A model generated the notes under the pieces. That model saw nothing but the letters and a program-made list of their open reading frames with translations, searched no databases and had not been told where the DNA came from. DNA of 11,375 nt from NCBI GenBank assembly GCA_020025885.1, contig JAHHRJ010000053.1:1-11375 (forward strand). The letters are read 5' to 3'. The translations under genes were made by a program, and so were the position numbers. This DNA comes from Butyricicoccus sp. GTDB lineage: Bacteria > Bacillota > Clostridia > Oscillospirales > Butyricicoccaceae. Of this stretch, positions 1 to 8,107 are shown piece by piece (position 1 is the stretch's first letter; each line of letters begins with the position of its first letter).

Positions 1-54
1 TTTATGGCGCGAAATTTTCGCAAAGCGCCGCAAATGACATTGTGCGGTGTTGCC
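1..54 (-). repeat. Partial copy of a palindromic MITE-like repeat, cut by the window edge
   Basis: This stretch is the reverse complement of 7928-7981 with 53 of 54 bases identical (the one difference is position 33). It ends at position 54 with the same outer sequence, GCGGTGTTGCC on the plus strand, and unrelated sequence follows at once. The sharp boundary at the same base in both copies shows a discrete mobile-type element rather than chance similarity. The other half, including the central hairpin and second terminal repeat, would lie left of the window. It carries no gene. It sits about 250 bp upstream of the giant amylase gene, in inverted orientation to the copy downstream of that gene. 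Confidence 0.85.
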
Positions 55-237
55 TAAAGCAATACAGAAAAGCAAATTGGGTCAATTTTTCATGTTTTAG
101 ACAGAGGGAGAAGTGTGGAAGAATTCCAAGCGTCTTTTGCAATATGAATTTGGAGAGCGCTGAAACAGTCTCTTTCGCAGTTTTGACCAGCTGAGAGAGG
201 GGCTGTATTTTTTGTTTCATTTTTTCGCTGTATGGTC

Positions 238-293
238 TGAACATAAGCAAAATCACACGATAAATTACTCCAAAATTTAAATATTGAAGGGAG
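238..293 (+). promoter_or_regulatory. Candidate promoter and ribosome binding site of the amylopullulanase gene
   Basis: The 55-302 gap holds no convincing gene. The best sigma-A match near the start is TGAACA (238-243), 17 bases, then TAAATT (261-266). Both boxes are imperfect, so this is weak. The ribosome binding site AAGGGAG (287-293) is clear and lies 9 bases before the GTG start at 303, which decides that start. I see no catabolite-repression site that I could defend. Confidence 0.3.
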
Positions 294-302
294 AAGATTC
301 AC

Positions 303-3300
303 GTGCGAACGAAGAAAATCAATAGAATACTCGCTGGGGTGCTGTCGGCAGCAATACTGACAAGCCCAATCAAAGCACTTGCAGTATTGAGCGATGTGAG
401 CGGTCACTGGGCAGAAGATTCGATTGCACAATGGCAGGAAAGCGGGCTGATCCACGGCTATGAAGATGGTACATTTCGTCCGGATCAAAATGTGACTCGT
501 GCCGAGTTCGTGACGATCATGAACAATGCAATGGGATTTCAAGCGAAAGGCGAGAGTGCTTTTCAAGATGTAAAACCAGAGCAATGGTACTATCAGGCCG
601 TTTCCACAGCAGCCGCACAGGGATATTGCAGTGGCTATGAGGATAATACCTTCCGCCCTGATCGTACCATCAGCCGACAGGAAGCAGCAGTTATGCTTGC
701 GCGTGTTACAGGGCTGTCACCTGATATCTCAGGTGTGGCAGACTTTGAGGACACTGTTTCCGAATGGGCAAAAGCAAGTGTGGGCGCAGTTGCCAAGGCT
801 GGTTATATGAAAGGCTATCCGGATGGCACCTTTGGCGCTTCCAAAGCAATCACCAGAGCGGAAGCGGTAGTTTCCATTGATAAGGCAATGGAGCGCCACA
901 AAAAGCAGACGGGTAAGCAAGATGTTGCGATCGAAAAATCAAAAACGACGCTTGCAGGGCAAAAAATCATGGGTAATTTGATTGTTGAAGAATCCGTCGG
1001 AGAGGGCGAAGCAACGATCAAGAATTGTATGATAGAGGGTGATGTGATCGTCAAAGGCGGCGGCACACACTCTGTCTATCTGGAAGATGTAACAGTAAAG
1101 GGCAGGGTCATTGTAGAAAAGAAACATGTAAAAGTACAGATGGATGGTAAGACGACCACGACTGAGGTGGAAGTGAATACAGTTTGTACGCTGGCGAGCA
1201 AGGGGCTGGAACAGAACGTTCCTTCTGTTAAGATTAAGAAGGATTTGGGAACACGTGAAGCGGTTGTGATCAAAGTGCCCGTAGAGAAAATTCACATAGA
1301 GAAAACTTCTCATGTGGACGTGCAAAACGCTGTAAAGCACATTTATATTGAAAATGGTGCAGAAAATGCAAAGGTCATGGTTGCAAAAGGCATAACAGTG
1401 CAGCAGTTGATTGCAGACAGTAAGATGAGCCTATCCGGTTCGGGTACAGTTGAAAAGCTCATCATCAATGCAAACCATGTGCGCATGGATGGCGGCGTTC
1501 AGGTGAAAAAGATGGATGTTGCAAGCGGCATAACCAAGCCAATCATTCACAAAGCATCATCGGGCGGTTCTTCAAATAATCGACCGGGCGGTGATACAAA
1601 GCCGGAATCGCCGAAGCCGGAACTGCCGAAGCCGGAACCACCGAAGCCGGAACCACCGAAGCCGGAACCGACAAAGCCAGAGCCGACAGAGCCGGAGCCG
1701 GAACCGGAACTACCACAGCCACCCACACCAGAGCCAGAGATTGATCCAGACTTGGCGGCAAGACCAATCGAAGTCAGAGCATCCGCGAATACGGTGTCTA
1801 TAAGTCATCCAGCAGAGCTTGCCGCAGTTAAGACGGACAAGTTTGGTCAGGTGGTTGTGGTTCCAGCAGAATGGAGCATCGAACCAGCCGTTCCAGGTGC
1901 AAAAATTTCTGATAACAAGCTGATAGTCGAGAGCACTGTTCCAGAAGGGACAGAGATTCATGTACAGGCAAAGGATACCCATGCGAAACATAAGAACGAG
2001 AAAACGATCGTGGTTGAAAAGGCGCAAAAGGGTACGCGGATGCATTTTTATAAGCGCGATCAGCAATACGACAACTGGAACTTCTGGAGCTGGACAGATG
2101 GGCAGGACAACGGCACACAGGCTGAAATGAACCTGCAAACCGATTTGGGCAAAGCGGCTTATTTAGAGAAGAACCGTGTGATTGTAAGAAAGCGTGAAAA
2201 CGGAAATGACTGGGCAAAGCAGACCAAGACCTATGTGATTCCGGAGAATACAGTCAATGCTTATATCATTGAGGGTGACGATAACCTGTATACCTCGTTT
2301 TCTCAGGCATTGACTGCAACCAATGCCCGAATCCGTTCGGCAATGATGGATAGTCCGAATCACATTGTTATGCATCTGACAGACATACCAAAGGATGGTG
2401 TTTCGTTTGAGCTGTGGGTAGATAACGTTCTGCAAGAGGGTATTTCGGCAAAAGTCGAAGGGAATAAAGTGATTTTGGATACCTCTGGCATTGCAAAGTC
2501 GTTTGATCCAACAAGTCTCATCGAAGTCAAGGGCGTTGGTATGTTCTCCATACCGCAGCAAGTTACTCTGCGCAGTGTACTTGATGGATATTTCTATGAC
2601 GGAGATGATATGGGCGTGACCTATCACACAGCTCAGAATATTCAATGTAAGCTGTGGGCGCCGACTGCGTGCAAGGCTGAGGTCATGGTGTACGACAAGG
2701 CGCAGGACGCACAACAAAGTGGAACTGCGTATCCAATGGAGCTGGACAAAAAAACGGGCGTTTATACCGCGAACCTCAGATGGAGTGAGGCGTATGATAA
2801 GTATTATTTGTATCGCCTGACGTTCAAAACCCGTGGGCAGGACGGCAAGGTAGGAGTGCGCGTAACCTATGCAGTAGATCCTTATGCTGAGGCTGTTGGG
2901 CTGAATGGAACCAAGGGATATTTCGTTGATATTGAAAAGGATGAACGAACCATTCCACAGGGCTATCAGACAGATAAACGCCCTGCACTGCGTGCGCCGG
3001 AGGATTCGATCATCTATGAAATGCATGTCCGTGACTTCACCATTGATGAGGACTGGGGTGGTGAAGAAAAATATCGTGGCAAATATCTCGGCATTATCCA
3101 AGAGGGTACGACCTTTATCAAGGGTCAGACAACTGTAAAAACAGGCTTGGATCATCTCAAAGAGTTGGGTATTACACATGTGCACCTGCTGCCGACCTAT
3201 GATATTGCATCGGTCAACGAGACTGTTCCAACAGAGCGCAACTGGGGATATGACCCGCTCAACTACAATGCACCAGAGGGAAGCTATGCGACCGATGCTG

Positions 3301-6300
3301 CTGATCCCATTGTACGCATCAAGGAATATCGCGAGATGGTGATGGGACTGCATAAGGCAGGTATCCGTGTTGTCCTCGATCAGGTGTACAACCACATGGC
3401 ATCCACAGACAATATGAACAATATCGTGCCAGATTACTATTTCAGAACATGGGAAGATGGCACTTTGTCCAATGGTTCGGGCTGCGGCAATGAAGTTGCA
3501 TCAGAACGACCGATGGTGCGCAAGTTTATTGTGGATTCCAACCTGCACTGGGTCAATGACTACAAGGTGGATGGACTGCGTTTTGACCTCATGGCACTGC
3601 TGGACAAGACCACAATGAATGAAGTCAAGCACAAGGTACAGCAAATTGATCCTTCCATTATCATTTATGGAGAGCCTTGGAAAGCAGATGCTTCTCCCCT
3701 GCATGAGCATGAGCAGACCACAAAGAACAAAGGCATTTCCGCATTCAATGATACCTTCCGTGATGCGCTGCGCGGCAACAATGATCCTTCCAAAGGATTT
3801 GTAAACGGCGCAATCAGCACCGACAATTCCAAAAAGGTACAGGATGGACTGCGCGGTCAGCCAAACACTGTTTCTGACCCAGAGCTTTCAATCAACTATG
3901 TAGAAGCGCATGATAACTATGCGATTTGGGATCAAATCATAAAGAATGAGGGTAAGGATGGTGAAGGCTACCGCCCGAATGATGTTAAAGAAAACGCATT
4001 GGAAAACTGGAAGGTAAAGAAGGCAGTTTTGGCAAACGGTTTTGTGCTCACTGCACAGGGAATTCCATTCTTCCAGGGCGGCTCTGAAATCCTGCGCACC
4101 AAAAATGGCGATCATAACAGCTATAAGAGCGATGACGAGACAAACGATATCGACTGGGCAGATAAGGCAGAATATAAGGAAGTCTTTGATTACTATGCAG
4201 GACTAATCAAGCTGCGTAAGGAGCATCCTGCATTCCGCATCAATACCCAGAGCACGATGAAGAATCATCAAGATGTATATTCACTGAATGATGGGGCATA
4301 TAATGAAGGCATTATTCTTCAGCATTTAAAAAACAATGCAAACGGCGATAAATGGGCAAATATTCTGGTCATCTATAATGGCACAACACAGGATCAGAAG
4401 ATCAAGTGGCTGCCAGCATCTATCAGCGGCAAGTGGAATGTGGTAGTTGAGGGAGGACAAGTCAGCACGGAAAAGCCACTCCGCACAATTGATGCCCGTG
4501 GAAACAATCCAGATGTTATGGTTCTATCCAGCAGCATCATGGTGTTGTATGACGCAGCTGAAAAAATACCAAATTTGCAGTGGGATTATCTGTTTGCTGA
4601 CCAGAGCACAGACTATATGGAGCCGATGGAGCCAAAGTCCACAGAGCAAGTGACGGTTCGTTTCCGTGCAGCGACTGGAGAAGTGACCCATGCAAAGGTG
4701 CATTGGTATGATGCAGGCACACAGCAACATGAGCAGATGGAAATGCAAAAGGTTTCCGATACATTCTACACCGAAAAGGGATATGACAAGGACAAGGTAG
4801 AATTTTGGGAGGCAAAGCTGCCAGCCAGCTCGAATGTACGCTATTATAACTTTGAGGTGCGCAACGAAAATGCAACCCCTGCAAAGGTTGCATGGATCAG
4901 CGGCGGTCAGGGAGATAATAACCGCGGCGTGACTGCAAACAAGCCAAGTGAGCATGGTTTCTCGATCGTTCCGGATTTCCAGACCGCAGATTGGGCAAAG
5001 GAATCGGTATTCTATCAAATCATGGTGGACAGATTCCGCGACGGTGACAAGAAGAACAATCGCGTTGCAATGGATGTTGCAACACAAGGTGCACCATCCG
5101 AAATTGGAGAATGGGGCGGAGAGATTTTCTCTGGTAATGAGAGCGACAAAATTTGGAATAACCAGTTCTTTGGCGGTGATCTCATCGGCGTACAGGAAGC
5201 CATTCCCTACCTCAAAGACATATTGGGGGTTGATGCATTATACCTCATGCCAATCTTCCAGTCGGGAAGTGACCACAAATATGATATCGATGATTATAAT
5301 TTTGTCGACCAGCACTTTGGTGGCAACCAATCGCTCATCGCTCTGAGTAATGAACTGCATGAGAAAAATATGCGCCTTGTGCTGGACGGTGTCTTTAACC
5401 ACACAAGCACCAACACGGAATGGTTTGCAAAGAACAAGGCAAATTATTATTTCACCGGTGATTTTGTGGATAAGAGTGGTAAGAAAATCGACTTCTATCC
5501 ATGGCATGGATTTAGCAATCTGGCGAAGCTTAACTATTCAAAGCAAGAGGTAAAGGATGCCATTTATCAAGGTTCTGATGCAGTTGCAAAGCGCTACCTT
5601 AAAGCACCATACAACATTGATGGCTGGCGTCTGGATGCGGCAGAAGATGTGAACACAGAACCGCGTGACCATAAAATCGAGGAGGATTTGAATAATCTGC
5701 CTCAAAAGCCGGCGACTCACCAGACGGATGATGCACAGAAACAGGAAAATCTCAAGATTTGGCAGGAATTCCGCACAGCAGTCAATGAGACTGGCAATGA
5801 TAAGTACATCTTGGGCGAATTCTGGGGAGATGAAAACCAATGGTTCAACGGCAAGGCTTGGGACGGCAAGATGAACTATGGAGGCTTTATGCTGCCATTC
5901 ATCGAAAATTGCAGCAAGAATCCTTGGCTGGGCAATCAGAGTTTGGATAACAAGGGTAAATCCAGTGTTGCAGATATCGGTAAGTATACACGTAATTACT
6001 TCAAAAAGCTGCCATATGCTGCTGTTTTAAATTCTACCAATTCCATTTCTACCCATGATAAACCGCGCTTCCTCAACCGTGAGTACACAGGTAAGAACAA
6101 CAACGCAATGATGGAGCTGGCGGCAGCCCTGCAAATGACTTATCCGGGCATCCCGATGATCTACTATGGAGATGAAATCGGCATGGCTGGTAGGTTAGCA
6201 GATGACCCATATAACCGCGGTACGTTCGAGTGGAATACGGAAAACTGGAATAAAGAAATGCTGCGCGATCACCATAACCTGATTGCGGTGCGTAAGGAAA

Positions 6301-7463
6301 ACAAGCAGGCGTTTGTATATGGCGCATTTGAAGAAATCTGCTCACATCAGGACAACAAGTACATTGTATATGCGCGCTACGGAAAAGGTGAGCAGGCAAT
6401 CGTTGTGCTCAATAACCACGGTTCAAATAGTTCTGAAATTTCCCTGACCAACATGGACAGATTTGGATTGAAGGATGGCGATGTTCTGATTGATGTGTTG
6501 GGCAATGCAGCACCGATTACGATTTACAACAACGAGGCAAAGGTCGTATCAAAGAATATGTCCGCGTCTGTTTATGTAAAGCAGAACAAGACCGGTAACA
6601 CAGGAAATATTGACGCCTTGAAGTTGGGAAGCTATGACGATCCGCGCACGATCTTAAAGCCGGTCGAGAATGTACAGTATAAGGTCAATGGCAAAGAAGT
6701 AACTGTAACTTGGGACGCATATGCAAACTATGACGGTGCAAAGGAAATCGTTGCAAGACTGTACGACCAGAGCAATAAAATGGTTGCACAAGAAAAGGTT
6801 TCTACAAGCGAAAACCGAGCTGTGTTGCTGATTCCAGATAGCGTAGAAAACTATCATGTTGCTGTTAAGGTCTGCGCCGACCGCGAGCAGAAGAATGATG
6901 GTTATTTGGACAGCCCATACACAGAACAAGCAGTCGCAGCCCACATGGAGCAGTCCATAGTCGAAATGACAGAGTTGATTCCGGCAGAGCTGGACGACCC
7001 TAAGCAGGAAGAAGCAAAAGAGCCAGAGCATGACAAGCCCCAACTGCCTATGCCATGGACTGCACAAAGCCATGTGCTGCAAGAAGTTCCTGAAAAATTG
7101 TTGGCACTCGATGAAGTAAATACGGTGGAGAAAATTACAGCAAAGATGCAGGAACAGGCAGGTATTACACAGCCAGAGCGGTTTTGTGTAATGGCTGTGA
7201 AGGCAATGGGCAAAACGGATTCTGGAGATGTTCCAGTAACCCCACAAACTTTCCATGAAGAAGGCGTTCCGCTTGTAATTCCATATCCGGAAGGAACAAC
7301 TGCTGAAACACATACTTTTGTTGTAACGCAGATGTTTACAGAGGAAAGCGGTAGTCATCACGCAGGCGAGCTGGAAACACTGGCTGTGAAGATGACGGAC
7401 AAGGGATTGGAGATCACACTCCATGGCTTGCCGCTTATTGGCATCGGCTGGACAGAAAAATAG
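303..7463 (+). CDS. SLH-anchored secreted amylopullulanase with two GH13 catalytic modules (type I pullulanase + neopullulanase-like)
   Basis: The protein has 2386 residues from a GTG start with a good ribosome binding site. It begins with a signal peptide (1 to about 27, basic then hydrophobic, ending ALA) and three SLH repeats (about 30-72, 86-135, 146-195) that should bind cell-wall polymer. A beta-rich spacer follows (about 200-425), then a Pro/Glu/Lys linker (433-479), an Ig-like stretch (about 485-573), a CBM41/PUD-like starch-binding domain (about 580-663) and a CBM48-like domain (about 762-870). Pullulanase module: NWGYDP (980-985), VYNH (1028-1031), GLRFD with nucleophile D1095, GEPW with acid/base E1124, EAHDN with D1204. 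Second module: a CBM34-like N-domain (about 1425-1550), then VFNH (1697-1700), GWRLD with D1778, GEFW with E1839, STHDK with D1919, as in neopullulanase/maltogenic amylase. An FnIII-like domain (about 2118-2214) and a terminal beta-rich domain (about 2255-2386) complete it. Both catalytic triads are intact, so it should cut alpha-1,6 and alpha-1,4 glucan bonds at the cell surface. The domain edges are estimates. Confidence 0.95.
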   Translation: MRTKKINRILAGVLSAAILTSPIKALAVLSDVSGHWAEDSIAQWQESGLIHGYEDGTFRPDQNVTRAEFVTIMNNAMGFQAKGESAFQDVKPEQWYYQAVSTAAAQGYCSGYEDNTFRPDRTISRQEAAVMLARVTGLSPDISGVADFEDTVSEWAKASVGAVAKAGYMKGYPDGTFGASKAITRAEAVVSIDKAMERHKKQTGKQDVAIEKSKTTLAGQKIMGNLIVEESVGEGEATIKNCMIEGDVIVKGGGTHSVYLEDVTVKGRVIVEKKHVKVQMDGKTTTTEVEVNTVCTLASKGLEQNVPSVKIKKDLGTREAVVIKVPVEKIHIEKTSHVDVQNAVKHIYIENGAENAKVMVAKGITVQQLIADSKMSLSGSGTVEKLIINANHVRMDGGVQVKKMDVASGITKPIIHKASSGGSSNNRPGGDTKPESPKPELPKPEPPKPEPPKPEPTKPEPTEPEPEPELPQPPTPEPEIDPDLAARPIEVRASANTVSISHPAELAAVKTDKFGQVVVVPAEWSIEPAVPGAKISDNKLIVESTVPEGTEIHVQAKDTHAKHKNEKTIVVEKAQKGTRMHFYKRDQQYDNWNFWSWTDGQDNGTQAEMNLQTDLGKAAYLEKNRVIVRKRENGNDWAKQTKTYVIPENTVNAYIIEGDDNLYTSFSQALTATNARIRSAMMDSPNHIVMHLTDIPKDGVSFELWVDNVLQEGISAKVEGNKVILDTSGIAKSFDPTSLIEVKGVGMFSIPQQVTLRSVLDGYFYDGDDMGVTYHTAQNIQCKLWAPTACKAEVMVYDKAQDAQQSGTAYPMELDKKTGVYTANLRWSEAYDKYYLYRLTFKTRGQDGKVGVRVTYAVDPYAEAVGLNGTKGYFVDIEKDERTIPQGYQTDKRPALRAPEDSIIYEMHVRDFTIDEDWGGEEKYRGKYLGIIQEGTTFIKGQTTVKTGLDHLKELGITHVHLLPTYDIASVNETVPTERNWGYDPLNYNAPEGSYATDAADPIVRIKEYREMVMGLHKAGIRVVLDQVYNHMASTDNMNNIVPDYYFRTWEDGTLSNGSGCGNEVASERPMVRKFIVDSNLHWVNDYKVDGLRFDLMALLDKTTMNEVKHKVQQIDPSIIIYGEPWKADASPLHEHEQTTKNKGISAFNDTFRDALRGNNDPSKGFVNGAISTDNSKKVQDGLRGQPNTVSDPELSINYVEAHDNYAIWDQIIKNEGKDGEGYRPNDVKENALENWKVKKAVLANGFVLTAQGIPFFQGGSEILRTKNGDHNSYKSDDETNDIDWADKAEYKEVFDYYAGLIKLRKEHPAFRINTQSTMKNHQDVYSLNDGAYNEGIILQHLKNNANGDKWANILVIYNGTTQDQKIKWLPASISGKWNVVVEGGQVSTEKPLRTIDARGNNPDVMVLSSSIMVLYDAAEKIPNLQWDYLFADQSTDYMEPMEPKSTEQVTVRFRAATGEVTHAKVHWYDAGTQQHEQMEMQKVSDTFYTEKGYDKDKVEFWEAKLPASSNVRYYNFEVRNENATPAKVAWISGGQGDNNRGVTANKPSEHGFSIVPDFQTADWAKESVFYQIMVDRFRDGDKKNNRVAMDVATQGAPSEIGEWGGEIFSGNESDKIWNNQFFGGDLIGVQEAIPYLKDILGVDALYLMPIFQSGSDHKYDIDDYNFVDQHFGGNQSLIALSNELHEKNMRLVLDGVFNHTSTNTEWFAKNKANYYFTGDFVDKSGKKIDFYPWHGFSNLAKLNYSKQEVKDAIYQGSDAVAKRYLKAPYNIDGWRLDAAEDVNTEPRDHKIEEDLNNLPQKPATHQTDDAQKQENLKIWQEFRTAVNETGNDKYILGEFWGDENQWFNGKAWDGKMNYGGFMLPFIENCSKNPWLGNQSLDNKGKSSVADIGKYTRNYFKKLPYAAVLNSTNSISTHDKPRFLNREYTGKNNNAMMELAAALQMTYPGIPMIYYGDEIGMAGRLADDPYNRGTFEWNTENWNKEMLRDHHNLIAVRKENKQAFVYGAFEEICSHQDNKYIVYARYGKGEQAIVVLNNHGSNSSEISLTNMDRFGLKDGDVLIDVLGNAAPITIYNNEAKVVSKNMSASVYVKQNKTGNTGNIDALKLGSYDDPRTILKPVENVQYKVNGKEVTVTWDAYANYDGAKEIVARLYDQSNKMVAQEKVSTSENRAVLLIPDSVENYHVAVKVCADREQKNDGYLDSPYTEQAVAAHMEQSIVEMTELIPAELDDPKQEEAKEPEHDKPQLPMPWTAQSHVLQEVPEKLLALDEVNTVEKITAKMQEQAGITQPERFCVMAVKAMGKTDSGDVPVTPQTFHEEGVPLVIPYPEGTTAETHTFVVTQMFTEESGSHHAGELETLAVKMTDKGLEITLHGLPLIGIGWTEK
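1602..1691 (+). repeat. Six tandem 15-bp repeats coding the PEPPK-type linker
   Basis: Six consecutive 15-base units follow the pattern CCGGAACCACCGAAG, coding Pro-Glu-Pro-Pro-Lys variants. Units three and four (1632-1646 and 1647-1661) are identical; the others differ at a few bases, and degenerate Pro-Glu pairs continue to about 1740. The repeat lies inside the giant gene between the wall-anchoring half and the enzyme half. Each unit is a multiple of three, so slippage would change linker length without breaking the frame. Confidence 0.85.
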
Positions 7464-7526
7464 TCAGGCACGCAACCAGATCCTGCTCCAGCAGAGCAAG
7501 AACAACAGCAAGAAGCAGACGTGTAA
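7464..7526 (+). other. In-frame low-complexity extension after the amber stop of the amylopullulanase gene
   Basis: Directly after the TAG at 7461-7463 the same frame stays open for 20 codons and ends at TAA (7524-7526). The codons read Ser-Gly-Thr-Gln-Pro-Asp-Pro-Ala-Pro-Ala followed by a Glu/Gln-rich run ending Ala-Asp-Val. This Pro-Ala then Gln-Glu composition is what one expects of a disordered tail on a surface protein, so the TAG may be a recent nonsense change or a leaky stop. There is no separate start codon or ribosome binding site here. Confidence 0.55.
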
Positions 7527-7586
7527 GAGAAAACAGAGGAAAACCGATAAATAACGATGGTTTCCGCTACACACACAAGAAAAGAT

Positions 7587-7628
7587 GAGGCTTGGAATCC
7601 ATTTCGGATTCCAAGCCTCGTTATTTTT
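7587..7628 (+). terminator. Strong intrinsic terminator between convergent genes
   Basis: A perfect 14-bp stem (GAGGCTTGGAATCC at 7587-7600 with its complement at 7606-7619) encloses the 5-base loop ATTTC. GTTATTTTT follows on the plus strand, so this is a classic Rho-independent terminator for the amylopullulanase gene. On the minus strand the hairpin is followed by ATCTTTTC. It therefore probably also ends the convergent small gene whose stop lies at 7627-7629, inside the plus-strand T tract. Confidence 0.92.
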
Positions 7629-7872
7629 AAACAAAAAAGCGTTTGAGTAAACTAATATAGTAGATACTGCCTGAAAGTGCAAGGAATACATAAAAAATGC
7701 GCACCCACAGCGTTTTTTCGATGACCATAATCAAAAGCACCATGTTGCCAATCGCCAAGACAAACATACTGGTAACAAATAGAAAACATAAAATACGGAT
7801 AAATTTTGATCTTTCAGGAGAGGCAGCAATTTCTATCAGGGATTCAAAAAAGAGTTCGGAAAAAAACGGCAT
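7627..7872 (-). CDS. Small two-helix membrane protein, function unknown
   Basis: This encodes 81 residues starting MPFFSELFFESLIEIAAS. The frame stays open upstream for 21 codons, but the ATG at 7872-7870 is preceded by GGGAGG (7886-7881) at 8 bases. A longer start would fall inside the repeat element, so I chose the shorter form. After a short amphipathic, partly acidic N-terminus (about 1-24) there are two hydrophobic stretches (about 26-50 and 56-74) and a basic end (LLKRFF), predicting two membrane helices. I recognise no family. It converges on the amylopullulanase gene and shares its terminator. Its promoter seems to be formed partly by the adjacent MITE-like element, so its present expression may date from that insertion. 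The reading frame, ribosome binding site, promoter and terminator together support a real gene. Confidence 0.6.
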   Translation of the reverse strand: MPFFSELFFESLIEIAASPERSKFIRILCFLFVTSMFVLAIGNMVLLIMVIEKTLWVRIFYVFLALSGSIYYISLLKRFFV

Positions 7873-7920
7873 AGAGAACACCTCCCAAGCAATGCATACA
7901 ATCTCTTTTGTGTTACCTTC

Positions 7921-7948
7921 AGTATAGGGCAACACCGCACAATGTCAT
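7921..7948 (-). promoter_or_regulatory. Hybrid promoter at the MITE junction for the small membrane-protein gene
   Basis: On the minus strand the -35 box ATGACA (7948-7943) lies inside the repeat element. After a 16-base spacer comes the -10 box TATACT (7926-7921), which overlaps the ATAG target duplication and lies outside the element. Both boxes match the sigma-A consensus at five of six bases. The -10 is about 49 bases from the ATG at 7872. At the left repeat copy the same -35 is present (34-39 on the plus strand) but no -10 follows, so the promoter is specific to this insertion. Confidence 0.5.
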
Positions 7949-8087
7949 CTGCGGCGCTTTGCGAAAATTTCGCGCCATAAATTCGTTGTGAATCCTTGAA
8001 ATCCATCAAGGATTCCTGCGGATTCACGCCTTTTTCTGACGAGAAATTTTTCCGAAAATCGCTCTTGCTGAATTATGCGGTATTGCC
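7928..8087. mobile_element. Complete MITE-like palindromic element, about 160 bp, with ATAG target duplication
   Basis: The left end GGCAACACCGCACAAT and right end ATTATGCGGTATTGCC are imperfect inverted repeats. Similarity continues inward through both arms (GAAATTTTT/AAAATTTC blocks) up to a central perfect 8-bp stem, GTGAATCC at 7988-7995 and GGATTCAC at 8020-8027. ATAG flanks it on both sides (7924-7927 and 8088-8091), a likely 4-bp target-site duplication. A second copy in inverse orientation starts at the same base (1-54). It is too short for a transposase and looks non-autonomous. I cannot name the parent IS family. Confidence 0.8.
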
Positions 8088-8107
8088 ATAGCACAAAGGG
8101 AGGGAGA

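Noticed and set aside
188..213. CAGC/GCTG hairpin followed by TATTTTTT upstream of the giant gene
   Set aside because: A four-base stem with a ten-base loop is too weak to call a terminator, and no upstream gene is visible to need it.
1591..1803. Arg/Ser-rich 70-codon frame over the linker
   Set aside because: It is only the alternate frame of the 15-bp tandem repeats.
2163..3395. Long minus-strand open frame of 410 codons within the amylopullulanase gene
   Set aside because: It is the shadow of a strongly conserved plus-strand enzyme, has no ribosome binding site, and its product has no recognisable domain.
7873..7935. Longer N-terminus (21 extra residues) for the small membrane protein
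   Set aside because: Its start lies inside the repeat and overlaps the proposed promoter. The ATG at 7872 has a far better ribosome binding site.
7836..8027. Minus-strand frame of 63 codons through the repeat element
   Set aside because: It starts in the repeat's central hairpin, reads through a terminal repeat and then antiparallel to nothing conserved. The same frame is open in the left copy only because the sequence is the same.
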